DNA of 64,000 bases from Corinectria fuckeliana (Eukaryota; Ascomycota; Sordariomycetes; Hypocreales; Nectriaceae), in the NCBI GenBank assembly GCA_019137255.1, contig WPDH01000236.1, positions 50,987-114,986 on the forward strand, written 5' to 3'. Below the pieces are notes generated by a model. It was not told where the DNA came from and ran no database searches. It saw only the letters and a list, made by a program, of their open reading frames with translations. The position numbers were made by a program, and so were the translations under genes. Shown in pieces: positions 10,394 through 20,375 of this stretch. How positions within the stretch are numbered: the first letter of the stretch is position 1; the number at the start of each line of letters is the position of its first letter.

Positions 10394-11403
10394 ATGACGG
10401 CAGGGCCGACGGTGCTCGACTCAAGTCTGCTGGATGTGCCGCTGCCGCAACTCGCCAAAACGACAATATCCAGCGAGTACTGGGCCTACCGGCACCATGC
10501 TCAGCACCTCAACAACGCGGATCTCGATCTTCAGTCGTTTTGGACATACTACAGTAAAGAACGCGCCACAGCTCTCCGCAACGGAGCCCGACACGCGGCC
10601 CTGAGATCTCACCGCGACGTGGCCGATTGCCTTTACAACCTCAAAAGCGGGATGTTGCGACAAGACATCAACGACGAAATGCGAGGGAAACTTACCGCGC
10701 CTCGCGACGGCGAAGACGAAATGCTCGACAACTCAATAGACTTGGCCGCCCGTTTACTGTTGCGGGTGAGCTTCTGCAGCTTCGCGTACGGTTCTCTGGT
10801 CGGCGTAACCTACGTTGGAGCCATAGGACCCTGGAGAGCTTGTTTCCGACTACTTTGACCCTAGAGCGGCCCAGGAGAACGTCAAGATGGAAAGGATGTC
10901 CACCGCGCGCAACCTCTGCCGCCATCGCAGGGCTAGATCTCGTCGGGACGGATAACCTGGTAGACCATCTCTGCTTGACCGATGACGATCGACGGATGCA
11001 TGTCTTCAATCATGCTCGTTCCTAGAAGTCCAGCGACAGGCACGACAGAGGTTCACACACTTCCAACAACGCAATGGCCTGTAGCTGCTAACCTTTTTTC
11101 GACAGTTCCCACACCCTACTACCCAAAGGTCTCGCAGACGAGACGTTGCAGGCACTGACACTCCTCTTCCCATCCCCAGACGTGGAGACAAGGACGTGGT
11201 TCTCCAAGTTTGCGGACGCCGACGTTGACAAATGCTTTATCCAGTGCGGGCGACTAAAGACGGATCATAGACAGACGGAAGAGTTCGGGTTTTGGAATCA
11301 TCGCCCCGTCACGTTGAAGCAGGTCTTTGACGAAGCACAGCCCAAGTCTTTGTCGCAATGGTGGTACGGTGGGCGGAACGACGGTGTGCTCACATGTGGG
11401 TAG
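10394..11403 (+). pseudogene. Relic of a widespread fungal membrane-associated protein family
   Basis: Frames in series give YWAYRHHAQHLNNADLDLQS, DEMLDNSIDLAARLLL, FSGRRNLRWSHRTLESLVSD, then GLDLVGTDNLVDHLCLTDDD, then LADETLQALTLLFPSPDVET and finally LKQVFDEAQPKSLSQWWYGG. I recognise this as a multicopy fungal family of unknown function that normally ends in WWxDRRNxVQWYTFWVA plus a transmembrane helix. Here the end is GGRNDGVLTCG and a stop at 11403, so the membrane anchor is lost. At least three frame changes (about 10765, 10850, 10915) and stops near 11023-11100 show it is dead. Confidence 0.65.
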
Positions 11404-11959
11404 GGGAGCAATGTCAATGGACTGAGTGTGATTTTCTCCTCGGCAGCTTCGGCGACATCATCTGCGTACTGTTTGGAGGGACTGGGCTTCACGACGGGTC
11501 TGATAGAGTAGTTGGCTGCACAAGACTGAGGTATGAGCCATGTAAGAGCCACGCCAATTCGATGTTGTTTCTTCTTCGAGTGAAGCCCATTGAGAACCCA
11601 AGTCATGCAGCCCAACAAGCGTAGACGATGCAACTTCTTGAAAAACCTCCTGACATAGCCGAAGAGCTGGTTACCGTCAGCTCGGTACTTGGCCTTGGGT
11701 GCAATGTGCAGTGCAACAACCGCCATGCTCCAAATGCATGACGTTAAACTGGGCTGGCAACCTACCACATGACCGGTCCAGCACACTCGTGTCCCATCCG
11801 AGGGTGCTTCCTGAGCACGTCTCGGCATCGCCCAGCCTTTCCTGGGTCGACACTCTGAGCCGACTACATTCCAGGCCAGAGGGAACAGAATAACCCCTGT
11901 CTGTTTCTCGGGTCAATACACAGATTAGGGGCGTTGGGCGACCTTACCTTGCCTCAACC
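11404..11959. other. No supported gene
   Basis: Space between the membrane-family relic and the 3' end of the minus-strand gene at 11960. Open frames on both strands do not resemble known proteins. Confidence 0.4.
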
Positions 11960-13252
11960 TCAGCCCTTCCGTTTGCTTTCTCTTTCTACAATCCTACTGC
12001 TGCGGCGGAGTGGAGTAGACACGGCGGTAGTTCCGTTCCTTGCAGCTCCCTTCGGTGTCTTCACTTCCTTGACAGCCTTGGTGACAGCAGAAGTCTTGGT
12101 GTTGTGTGGGGTGTTACGCCTCGGCCGTTCCGGAGGCGTCAGCTGTTTGTTCACGACGGCATCGGGGCTGCCAGGGGGCTTGGGTCGGGGGAGGATAGCG
12201 GGGAGAGAGTCGGGTTCCGCGGGCGACGAATGCTCGCTGATGTTCGGCTTCGGACTTGATGCCTCCCTCGCGAAGGGATTGGGCCGCGGCGGCTCTGCTT
12301 CGATAGCTCGGTCCGGCTCATCGGGCTCTTCGTGGATCCACGTGCTTCCTAGTAGCTTATCCCATTCGGGCCTCCAGATGCCGTCTTGGATCCAGTTGCT
12401 CTTGACGCCTTCGTAGGCCATGGCATCGATGTCGACGATGCCACCGGGGGGCTTGTAGTCCGTCTCGTCCTTGATCCAGTCACGCTCCGTGGATATCTGA
12501 TACAGGAATTGGGGGTGGGGACGGGATGCCTCGGGATGGCGAACGGTGGGCCTCGGGATGGGGTAATGTGCGATGGGTCCGAATGGGCCCTTGGTATATT
12601 TGATCGGCTGCGGAGGTTTGGGTCGTCTCGGCTGGGCTGCACCGATGCCGTAGATCGGTCGTTGTTGTGGCTCCGGCTCCGACTCCGAGTCTGGGTCATG
12701 TTCAGATTCCTCGTGGCCCCAGCGAGCGCCCAGCCTAGAGTCGGCGAGGATGTGAAGGCCGAAGAAAGGGCCGGCGTCTGGATATGCCCAAGAGGTGGTC
12801 AACGGGTGGCTGTCCTCAGGCCAGGCCGGACCCCATTCGTCCCCCCAGATGCCCTGCTCTACCCAACGACTCCGGACATTGTTGTCTGCGTTGGCCTTAA
12901 GATCCCAAGACATATCGAACGGCAGCGTCTGCCTCCGGCCGGACAGCCTCCCCGAAATCTGGTGTTCAAGCCGTTCGCGCTCGCGTTCGGCTTGGTCCTT
13001 GAACTGGTCCAGCGGCTTCGACTTGCCGTGGGCCCGCATTCGTCGGCATCGCTGTTTGAACTCGTCGACGACGGGAGGGGGTTCGGGCGTCGCAGGCTGC
13101 GTGGTCTCGCCAGACTCCGAGTACGGCGGCGGGGGTTCATTGTAGCGTTGGTGTCTCTCGCGGGCGAGCTGTTGAGGGTCTTGTAGCCGTTGGAGCGCTT
13201 CGATGACATGTGGTATGACCAAGCGCTGTGGGCTGTCGAATGGTAAGGCCAT
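11960..13252 (-). CDS. Conserved fungal protein of unknown function with WxxxGIWxxEW motifs
   Basis: Single exon, 430 residues from the ATG at 13252 (MALPFDSPQRLVIPHVIEAL). The N-terminus carries a short helix, then a PPPPYSESGE stretch and PEPPPVVDEF. Two similar blocks follow: SRWVEQGIWGDEWGPAW (about residues 130-146) and SNWIQDGIWRPEWDKLLGS with WIHEEPDEPD (about residues 288-320). The tail is Pro/Lys-rich and ends RRSSRIVERESKRKG, which may help nuclear retention. No catalytic motif or membrane segment is visible. I recall similar proteins with W..QGIW..EW in Sordariomycetes, function unknown. The frame is intact and free of RIP-like stops. A perfect hairpin lies 58-96 bp upstream of the start. 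Confidence 0.8.
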   Translation of the reverse strand: MALPFDSPQRLVIPHVIEALQRLQDPQQLARERHQRYNEPPPPYSESGETTQPATPEPPPVVDEFKQRCRRMRAHGKSKPLDQFKDQAERERERLEHQISGRLSGRRQTLPFDMSWDLKANADNNVRSRWVEQGIWGDEWGPAWPEDSHPLTTSWAYPDAGPFFGLHILADSRLGARWGHEESEHDPDSESEPEPQQRPIYGIGAAQPRRPKPPQPIKYTKGPFGPIAHYPIPRPTVRHPEASRPHPQFLYQISTERDWIKDETDYKPPGGIVDIDAMAYEGVKSNWIQDGIWRPEWDKLLGSTWIHEEPDEPDRAIEAEPPRPNPFAREASSPKPNISEHSSPAEPDSLPAILPRPKPPGSPDAVVNKQLTPPERPRRNTPHNTKTSAVTKAVKEVKTPKGAARNGTTAVSTPLRRSSRIVERESKRKG

Positions 13253-13309
13253 GTTCAAAATGATGTTGGCGGTGATGGTTCAGTTCAGCATGCAAGAGGT
13301 AGACATTTG

Positions 13310-13348
13310 TTGGCGTACAAGCGCGCCTCGTACGCGCTTGTACGCCAA
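13310..13348. repeat. Perfect 16-bp inverted repeat with 7-nt loop
   Basis: TTGGCGTACAAGCGCG (13310-13325), loop CCTCGTA, then its exact complement CGCGCTTGTACGCCAA (13333-13348). Located in the 5' leader or promoter of the minus-strand gene starting at 13252. It could be a dimeric operator, an RNA hairpin in the leader or a transposon footprint. Confidence 0.9.
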
Positions 13349-13479
13349 GACGTGATTAGATGAACAGGTCAGACTGCTAACAGAGCGGGTCTGGGCGGCT
13401 GCCTAGACGCCTAGACTACCGCGCGGACTGCAGTGTAGACTGCCCCACCTACTGATGTGCGCAGACAGCCAGACTTCCT

Positions 13480-13970
13480 TTGTCTTACATAGTGCCCGTA
13501 GTGAAGACTGTACCTACCCATCATCTCCCCTGGTTCGGCATCTATCAGAGTGACAGGCACGACACCTTCAGTGGCGGCGCAGAGGGCCCAGAAGCTGTAA
13601 GTACCATGTTACAGTTCGTACCGAAAGACATCGTCAGGACTTCTCTCATGACCCAATTTAGGTGAGAAGCAATCATCATTCACCGAGACGTCAAGCCAGA
13701 GAACATTCTCTAAACACCCCAGGAAGGCGAAGACGGAGGCTATCTATACCAACTTGCCGACTTTGGTCTGGCCAACCTCGCTGCCGACGCTCGAACGATT
13801 GCTGGATCGAAAACCTACATGACGCCCTAGCTAGACATCCTGAAAGTGCCGTAAACGCCTAACATGGACGTCTGGCACCTCTTCGTCACCCTCGCACACG
13901 CTATGAACGTAGGCAACTTTCAAAGTAAGCCGCTGCACTCGACCGCCATTCGAATCCCGGCAGTCCCGGA
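13480..13970 (+). pseudogene. Serine/threonine protein kinase relic
   Basis: In one frame from about 13668: IIIHRDVKPENIL (catalytic loop, subdomain VIB) then a TAA, LADFGLANLA (DFG, subdomain VII), IAGSKTYMTP then TAG where the APE glutamate is expected, and DVWHLFVTLAHAMNVGNF (subdomain IX). Catalytic Asp and the Mg-binding Asp are still present but the stops at 13711 and about 13827 remove the C-lobe. Upstream sequence (13480-13660) shows no glycine loop or VAIK lysine, so the N-lobe is gone. The downstream open frame to 14205 is not recognisable. Confidence 0.75.
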
Positions 13971-14439
13971 TCTGGCCGCGGTAACCGGTTTCGACGAGCA
14001 GGAAGCTGAACCGGATAACGTTAGGGTCGGGGAAATGCAAGAGCGAGACGCGACTGGACCAGTGAAGGAGAGGCTGCTGGGAGAAGCGGTCGTTGCAATC
14101 AGAGTGAAGCGTCCGAGAGCCGCGCGTCCGGTGAACCAGAATGCAGCGCAGAAACCTCGATTGCTTGGCTCACCCCGGGTTGAGAAAAGGCATAACAGGG
14201 CTTGATTGAGACGCCATGGCGAAATTCACTCAAGTCCGATTTTTGTAGACTGAGAGTCCCTTATCGGTTAGTCCATGTAGTTTCTCGATGCCCCCTATTC
14301 GCAATACTCCGTCGACAATGCACTGGCCACTAGTGCAGTGACATGATTTGGTCGCAAATTAGGCACGGTGCACCAAATGCACAAGCTCAAATTGGAGATG
14401 CAACTCATCAGACTCTACCCTGTATCAGTAAGGCCCAAA
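13971..14439. other. No supported gene
   Basis: Tail of the kinase relic frame (to 14205) and intergenic sequence. Nothing else recognised. Confidence 0.4.
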
Positions 14440-14740
14440 GAGCCTGAGAAACGCATTCCTGTCAATTGAGCGAAAGGTGCCACATTCAAACCCGGCCTGA
14501 CTACTGGTAAATTGTAATGACCCGGCCCTGCAGCGGCTGCCAATGCACTATAGCCGCCGTAGCCGCCGCGTTGCGAGCTGGGATTGCTGTAGCGCGCTGT
14601 GACCACTGTGACCACTATGTCCACTCCGCTACAGCCGCTGTGGCCATTGCAGAAAGGGATGACTTCCCGGCAAACGCGCTCCGTCCCCTACCCGTTCGTC
14701 TCTCCGTTCCTCTGTCCGTAGTACTTGTATGTGATCGGGA
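14440..14740 (+). repeat. Dispersed GCTACAGCGCGTTA-type repeat, copy 2
   Basis: Begins AGAGCC..GAGAAACGCATTCCTGTCAATTGAGCGAAA and ends CAGAAAGGGATGACTTCCCGG...CCGTAGTACTTGTATGTG, with GTAGCGCGCTGTGACCACT-type units between (motifs given in pieces). Same order and orientation as copy 3 at 22829-23105, opposite to copy 1. Confidence 0.75.
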
Positions 14741-15502
14741 TCCTATTATTGAGAGTGGAGGAGGCGGCTGCGGGCGGTTACGGGCGGCAGCAGCAGGTAT
14801 TATGCTGCGATTAAAGTTGCGTTAGACGCGAAGCTGTTGTCAGATGTCACGTAGATTTGAGAGACTTGCTTACGTAAGGCTAGATGGGCGGCGCTGGTTA
14901 GCAAGTTAGTCTAGAAATCACATGTACCATGCGAATAACAGTCCGATACCGTGCGAAAATAATTCTTTCAGAGTTCTACAGAGCCCACATCACCAGGTGA
15001 GTAACTGTCAATCCACGTAGATCTAGTAGGTATCTGAGGATTGAGAGCGAAATTGACGGTTCAGGAAATCTTTCATTATAGATAGGCAAGTAGGCGAGTA
15101 GGCGAATAGCTGGATAAGCGAAAAGACGAAGAGGCGAATTACTCAAACCACTCGCGAATTACTGGTAATAGCGGCGCTGCCCGTTTTCTCGGCGGTCTCG
15201 GTTAGATGGAGTTTGGGGTAAAGCAAGGATTAGGCGAATAAGCGAGATCCACTCCCTCGAAGAATCAACCTTATCTCAATGATCTAAATTGAATCTAGCC
15301 TTTTAAGATCCGATAGCCGCGAGATGTCCAAATCCTAGCGGCAACCACTGGCGGCAAATGCAACGCTTGTCTGTCGCGTATTTAACGCTACATCAATGGC
15401 TGGCCCGAATTCAAGTTCTTTAGTAGGTGTCTGCAGTGGCCGCATGGCTACTTGAGTAAGCAATTCACATAAACATCTTTAAAGACGGATTTTCATAGTA
15501 AT
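14741..15502. other. Intergenic with short AGGCGAA repeats
   Basis: No gene. Between about 15083 and 15140 the word TAGGCGA(A/G) and relatives recurs six times; another TAGGCGAATAAGCGA lies at about 15232. Confidence 0.5.
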
Positions 15503-15661
15503 ATGATGGGATCCGGCTGTCGTTCCATTGTGACCGTTTGTTGGCTCTTGGACAACGGACCGCCGCATCCGAAGACGATTCTAATACTGGAGATGGAACC
15601 AGACACAGATGGAAGCCGCGGTACTGACGACCAATCTAGCAATGCAGACCTTGAAGCCAGT

Positions 15662-15960
15662 CTAAAAATACGTCATGTCAGATTTTGTACAAAGCAGCAG
15701 GAGAAACCAATTCGACCTGCATGCGGGATGCTTTGGAGCCTCTCTGGCCAAGAACGCCTGAGAGCTGATGATGTTCCCGATGCAATAGGCTGCAAAGAGC
15801 GTGACGCCGGCTGTGCTCTTCTTGGTCGCTCCGGCAATATTCGAGGAAATAAGGGACGTTGCAAGCAACAGCCCCCGTGAGATGTACACCGATGAACTTG
15901 CCTGCTTTGTGGTCGTCGCTTAGCGTGTACACAAGGACGGAACCAAGTAGGCTGTTAAAA
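15662..15960 (-). pseudogene. MFS transporter fragment (Dal5-like permease)
   Basis: Minus-strand frames read LLGSVLVYTLSDDHKAGKFI GVHLTGA and, one frame over, SLISSNIAGATKKSTAGVTL then FAAYCIGNIISSQAFLARE APKH. The SNxAGxTKK...AxYCxGNIIGPQxF...DAP pattern is the TM8-TM10 part of fungal allantoate/nicotinate-type permeases. The frame shift between the two pieces and absence of the rest make it a relic. Residues in the strings are contiguous; spaces only break their length. It complements, but does not overlap, the fragment at 8542-8706. Confidence 0.65.
15912..15953. repeat. 42-bp direct repeat, left copy
   Basis: About 39 of 42 bases match 16869-16910 (core TACACAAGGACGGAACCAAG), read by eye. 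The two copies bracket roughly 915 bp that include the relic at 16137-16728. The left copy is part of the MFS fragment. Confidence 0.85.
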
Positions 15961-16136
15961 CACGATATCTAGGCCGCCTGCAGACTTTCACTGAAGATAA
16001 CTGGGGGAAAGTTTGCACCGATTCCAGACCGCGGCGTACGGGGGCATCTGCACCATCGTCCTAAGTCCCTTGTCGGACAGTTTGTGCCGGCGCTGCCAGG
16101 GCTAGAGTCTTCAACGCAACAAAGAACAAAGACGGC

Positions 16137-16728
16137 GTGGCCTTTTGGAGGCAGTCTAGAATTAGACCCAAAGGTACTGACGCCGATGACCACAAAGAAG
16201 CCAGATGCCGCGATGACCCTCGTCTGCATCCCGCTCTATCTCGAGTTCCCGTCAGAGATCCTGTCCCCGTTGCCTGCAAGCAGCGCCGAGGCCTCTCAAT
16301 CCAGAAGCTGTTGTTCAGCTACGACCACGCATCGAGGGTCGAGCCCGTCACCATCGGTACCTTGTTCAGCGCCCCTACGTCTACTGAACGGCCCGTGGCT
16401 TTCCCCGACCACGAGCTGCTGCTTCGCTTCAATGCCAAGGCTCGAGACCACCCACAAGGGAATGATGTGTTCTGGGACTGGGCGAGTCTGTGAATGGCGC
16501 ACGGATCCGGCGGCGCGGCGTGGGGGAAACAAGGAAAACGAAAGCGCCGAGAACGCTGACGATATGGACGAGGATTACGACAACGAAGCCGCCAACATTG
16601 ACGACGAGATGGACGAAGACCAGGACGAGGTCATAGAAGATCCTCTCGATGGCCTCTGCTTCTCAAAGACGACCCAAGGATTGCTTGAAGGGAGATTGAG
16701 TGGTAATACATCCTCACCACCTGTCTAG
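16137..16728 (+). pseudogene. Decayed gene of unrecognised family with acidic tail
   Basis: One frame reads IQKLLFSYDHASRVEPVTIG then TLFSAPTSTERPVAFPDHEL and LLRFNAKARDHPQGNDVFWD, stopping after WASL at 16493. A different frame then carries an acidic, low-complexity stretch (NADDMDEDYDNEAANIDDEM) and ends at 16728. The coherent wording suggests a once-real protein; I do not recognise a catalytic motif. A frame change at about 16490 is required to join them. Confidence 0.4.
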
Positions 16729-16868
16729 CGCCAATTCTTCAGGACTAAGCGACCGGGTATTAAACTACGTTGCGAGCAGTTTTGGTGATGGCACAAATAC
16801 CGAGCTCAAGGGTCCAGCCCATGACGACAGACTGTACAATAATAATTAAAGCTTACCTAAAACACAAA

Positions 16869-16910
16869 CTCGTCGCTTAGCATGTACACAAGGACGGAAC
16901 CAAGTGGGCT
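16869..16910. repeat. 42-bp direct repeat, right copy
   Basis: Second copy of 15912-15953; the transporter frame does not continue beyond it. Confidence 0.85.
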
Positions 16911-17004
16911 AAATTCGTTGATCTTCTCGACGTACAAAGAGAGCTGGAGTTCCATTCGTCTTACAGTATGATGTAGAACGCAATCAACGTAACTGTTCGC
17001 GACT

Positions 17005-17303
17005 TTAGCCTTGGCGAGTTTCGGGGTCCACAAACTGCACGTAAATGTCCTCGATGTCGTCGTTCATCTTCGCGATATCGGACCGGAGGCGGTTCCTCTC
17101 CTCCAGAACCTCCTTGTCATCTAACCATTGTTAGTTGTACCATTCAGCGCGAGCAGTTGGGAAGAACAGATACCGTTAGCCTTGATGGCTGTCTCCTCGG
17201 CAGCTCTCTCCTCCGCCTCGACAACTCTCCTGACATGCGATGTGCATAAAGACGATGGCAGAACCAGAGCAAACTGGAGAGCACCGCTTGGATTCTGCAT
17301 CAA
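17005..17303 (-). CDS. Small coiled-coil protein, 3' exons
   Basis: Two exons join cleanly: 17174-17303 and 17005-17120 with a 53-bp GT-AG intron (17121-17173). The product contains SHVRRVVEAEERAAEETAIK then ANDDKEVLEERNRLRSDIAK and MNDDIEDIYVQFVDPETRQG, a charged heptad-like region typical of a coiled coil. The codon split across the intron (G|AT, Asp) and the conserved wording support the join. The 5' end is uncertain: an ATG at 17303 opens MMQNPSGALQFALVLPSSLC, or an upstream exon on the same strand (17555-18223) feeds into it. Part of the first exon is copied in inverted orientation at 20925-20985. Family not recognised. Confidence 0.45.
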
Positions 17304-17554
17304 CAGTGCTAGTCGGTGATGATGTATAGTGTTGGGCGCAGACCGGCAGGCTCACTTGGGGAAAGATCGAGCGGCAGCGGATGTAAGCGAAGAGAAACGG
17401 CGTGGTATATAGGTTGTTAGACCGGGCGAAGGGGGTTGGTTATATCAGACGAGGATTGTTGGCCTCGTCTAGACCGAGCTTCGCTCGCAGAGGATGTCGG
17501 AATCGGTGGCAGGGGACTGGAGCCTCATCGACACTTGGGCGTGTTAGCAGCGAA

Positions 17555-18223
17555 TCAGCAGAGGTGCGACGGAACATACATGGAGGCGTGGGTGGCTGCC
17601 ATGTTCTCGGAGTTAGGGACAGTGGCGGCTTCGGCGGCGGCGTCTGCGGCGGCGGCCGAGTCTGAGGTGCGCGAAATTCGAGTAGCGCGCATGGCTATAC
17701 ACCTATCACTCATCGGCGTGGCAGTGAACCAGGAAGAGCGAAACTTAGTTGCTGAATCTGAGCGTGGTAGGAGAGAATGAGAGAAGACTACAAAAGTGTC
17801 CGCGGCGAGGCAGTCACTTGACGCCTTCATGGAGTGCGTTGTCGGCATGGTCTCTGACGGCCCAAGGTCTAGACATGGTTCTCGAGCACTGCCGGGCAGC
17901 TGAATGGGAATTGCTTGTGACTCGCTGCGCGGGGTTTGGAGGTAGTCGTCGCGGGAAGTAGTAATGCTGGCGGGATCGACGCTGATGACGGATCGAAGGG
18001 AACACTCGGTCGCTGGCGGCGTCTGAGGCGGCAGAGAGGCAGCCCTGGTTGTCGGACCCGATGTTGAAAGGCGAGAAGGGCGTGTCTGAGCTGGAGACCG
18101 CTGCCCTGGCTCTACCGCTTGCGCTGTGCGGCATCTGTCGGCCCCGCTGGGTTTCCAGGATGCATACGCCATCCTCTTGGACGCTCGGCATGATGCTGGA
18201 GATTGTGGCTCATGGGTCGTCAA
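17555..18223 (-). CDS. Ser/Thr/Ala-rich hypothetical protein, possibly 5' exon of the coiled-coil gene
   Basis: Open frame of 222 codons starting MTTHEPQSPASCRASKRMAY, low in conserved features, with an alanine run (SDSAAAADAAAEAATVP) near the end. A possible donor GTATGT follows THASM at about 17582, 280 bp before the coiled-coil exons on the same strand. No domain recognised; could be a chance frame in GC-rich sequence. Confidence 0.3.
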   Translation of the reverse strand: MTTHEPQSPASCRASKRMAYASWKPSGADRCRTAQAVEPGQRSPAQTRPSRLSTSGPTTRAASLPPQTPPATECSLRSVISVDPASITTSRDDYLQTPRSESQAIPIQLPGSAREPCLDLGPSETMPTTHSMKASSDCLAADTFVVFSHSLLPRSDSATKFRSSWFTATPMSDRCIAMRATRISRTSDSAAAADAAAEAATVPNSENMAATHASMYVPSHLC

Positions 18224-18289
18224 CGCCGAGTCTGGAGATTTTTATGGGCATATTGTTGCTGGGTCTCTGGATTCGGGCGTTAGTCGAGT

Positions 18290-18372
18290 GTGGGGTCGTA
18301 GACATTGGTGGTAATGCCCTAATTCTCTAGTCAATACCTTAATATAAACGCTCTAACGCCCCAATGCTCACT
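18290..18372 (-). repeat. Degenerate GCATTAGGGCGTTAG-type repeat, inverted copy
   Basis: Its reverse complement (GAGCATTGGGGCGTTAGAGC followed by G-rich and TTAGGGCATTA words) closely follows the sequence at 20983-21065. Related words recur at 20290-20375 and 21718-21790. Confidence 0.6.
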
Positions 18373-18488
18373 ATTTCCCACACGTGACCGCCGCCCTCAG
18401 GGTATTCACCTCCAACTAAGGTATTTAAGTAATTTACCTCCTCGTTCCTTCCATCCAGATTCTTCATGATTCACTCTCCACTTCCGAG

Positions 18489-20224
18489 ATGGACTACCGG
18501 CACGACTATGGCACGACGACACCGTCCTCGTCAGACGAAGCCAACCCCCTTCGCCCGGTCCAGCAAACTACGTACCGCGCCGCTTCTCCTCGCCTACGTC
18601 CCCTACCGCTCGACATTTCCCATGACCCCCTCCCAGCAGCGATCCTGACTCACCGAGCGGCAATCACGAACAAAGCCACCGAAATACTAGATGGCCACAA
18701 GCTCCTGAATGAGACAAGCGAAGTTCATGTCTTGTATCGCCAAAGCACAAGAGAACCTGCCAGTCTGCGCCCAACACTATACATCATCACCGAATGGAGC
18801 GACGATGCCATCGGGTCATGGCCGAAAGCCGTACATGAGTTGGTGGATGCTATTGACCAGGCCTTCCAAACTTCCAGCCATGCGCAATCCATCCTCGATG
18901 TTGAGATGATTGCCCCCGAGCGAGTTCTCCCCAAGTACCTCGGCCCCGTTCTCAACCAGCCCCTGTTACTCGCTGCCTGGTCACAAATCAAATTTCTGGT
19001 GCGCGATCGGCTTGGTGCGTATGAAGCGACATCCTCACATGTTGAGACAATTTCGCTCTTCAGACTAGGGTACTCGGTCGCCACGGAATCGAATCCAATC
19101 ACCATATACATTTCTGTTGATTACGACTCCGATGAGACGCAGTGGGATGGAATTGTTGATGACATTCGAAGCAACATCTTGCATCATGGCTGGCCAGAGC
19201 TCAAAGTGCATCTTGAACACAACACGATCGAGAGATACGCATTCTCCCAGAACCTACCAATACAAATGTTATCCGCCCTTGTTTCGATGGTTTCAAGGTC
19301 AACGTCAAGAACATTCCTAATCCGCAACCCTCTCCAACCTGGACAGAGGAAGAGGTCAAAGCACACTCGACACAATCTGTCCTCGGCCGGCCCGAAGAGA
19401 ACACCGAGGTGTGGAAAATGGACAAGAAGGGCCTTGGGCCAAGCCGAGCCGTGGCCAGCATGCTTATCGAAAATCCAGCTCGAATCAAACACAACTACAC
19501 AATTTGGCTCGCAGAAAGGAATATCCAGTATTGTGCACAAGAGATAGTAGTCTCGCCGCCCGAGTTCAGAGCCGCTGTGGAGGCTGACATGCATCAGACC
19601 AAACACGACATGGCTAACAAGCTCGCATTCTTCGACCAGGGCCATCACATTGCCGGTAAGGTTTTGGCGGCATCGGGCCTCAAGAGAAGATGCCAGAAAA
19701 ACAACCGGCTTGACTGGGCATTGGTTGATGTGCCCAGCCACCGCCAAGGCCAAAACCTTCTTCCAGAGACTTCGGCCTGGAAGGCTCAGTACACTGACCC
19801 TATGTGCCGTCCATGGCCTGAAGCTCGCGGTACCCTCCTCAAGGACCAATCTACCTCAATCCATGCGCTTCCACAGAACATGGCCTGGAAGGTTGGTGCG
19901 ACCTCCAAGGCCACAGTCGGATACTACTCGGAATACAAGACGGACTGCAAGTTTTCCGACGACGGGCACATGAACCTGGGAGTCTCCGAAGAGCACGTAC
20001 TTATCGGTCGCAAGTCTAAGAGCAACATGTTTTGCGGGCCTGGAGACTCCGGGTCCGTGGTGTTTGACAACAGAGGGGGGATCGTTGGGCTTTTGTTTAG
20101 TGGACAGCGGCTGCAGCAGGACTCGACGGGGTACGGACTTGTGACGGCGATCGAGGACGTGTTTGCAGACATCAAGAGGATCTCAAATGGGCAAGTCACG
20201 GAGATCCGCGTTGCGGTTGATTGA
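18489..20224 (+). pseudogene. Trypsin-like serine protease domain protein with one frame break
   Basis: ATG at 18489. First frame (to about 19250) gives an N-terminal domain: LTHRAAITNKATEILDGHKL, then ASLRPTLYIITEWSDDAIGS and DVEMIAPERVLPKYLGPVLN. Around 19250-19258 the good reading moves by one base (NTNVIRPCFDGFKVNVKNIP continues in the new frame) and runs open to TGA at 20222-20224. The C-terminal part resembles an S1-type protease: FFDQGHHIAGKV (possible catalytic His), RLDWALVDV (Asp), and FCGPGDSGSVVFDNRGGIVG (nucleophile Ser in GDSGS). I recall fungal proteins with this N-terminal part fused to a trypsin-like domain; role unknown. No intron with good borders corrects the frame; a single-base indel or sequencing error is likeliest. 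If the frame is restored in the living strain, all triad residues appear present. Confidence 0.6.
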
Positions 20225-20289
20225 GGATGAAATTGTTGATGACATTCGGGCTGCATGATATTTCTAGTGGGCTGTATATTATATGGTAC

Positions 20290-20375
20290 ATGCTTGTTTG
20301 GGATTCATTAGGGCATCAGAGCGTTATAGAGTTTAGGCGTCAGGGAGTTAGAGCATTAAATCAAGCATTAGTGAT
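20290..20375 (+). repeat. Degenerate GCGTTAG/GCATTAG repeat
   Basis: GGGCATCAGAGCGTTATAGAG, then GGCGTCAGGGAGTTAGAGCA and ATTAAATCAAGCATTAG: short TTAG-containing words at 8-10 bp spacing. Confidence 0.5.

Noticed and set aside
12386..13186. Plus-strand open frame of 266 codons
   Set aside because: Antisense shadow of the intact minus-strand gene 11960-13252 in GC-rich DNA.
15503..15880. Plus-strand open frame of 125 codons
   Set aside because: It lies antisense to the MFS transporter fragment (15662-15960), whose wording is clearly protein-like; the plus frame has none.
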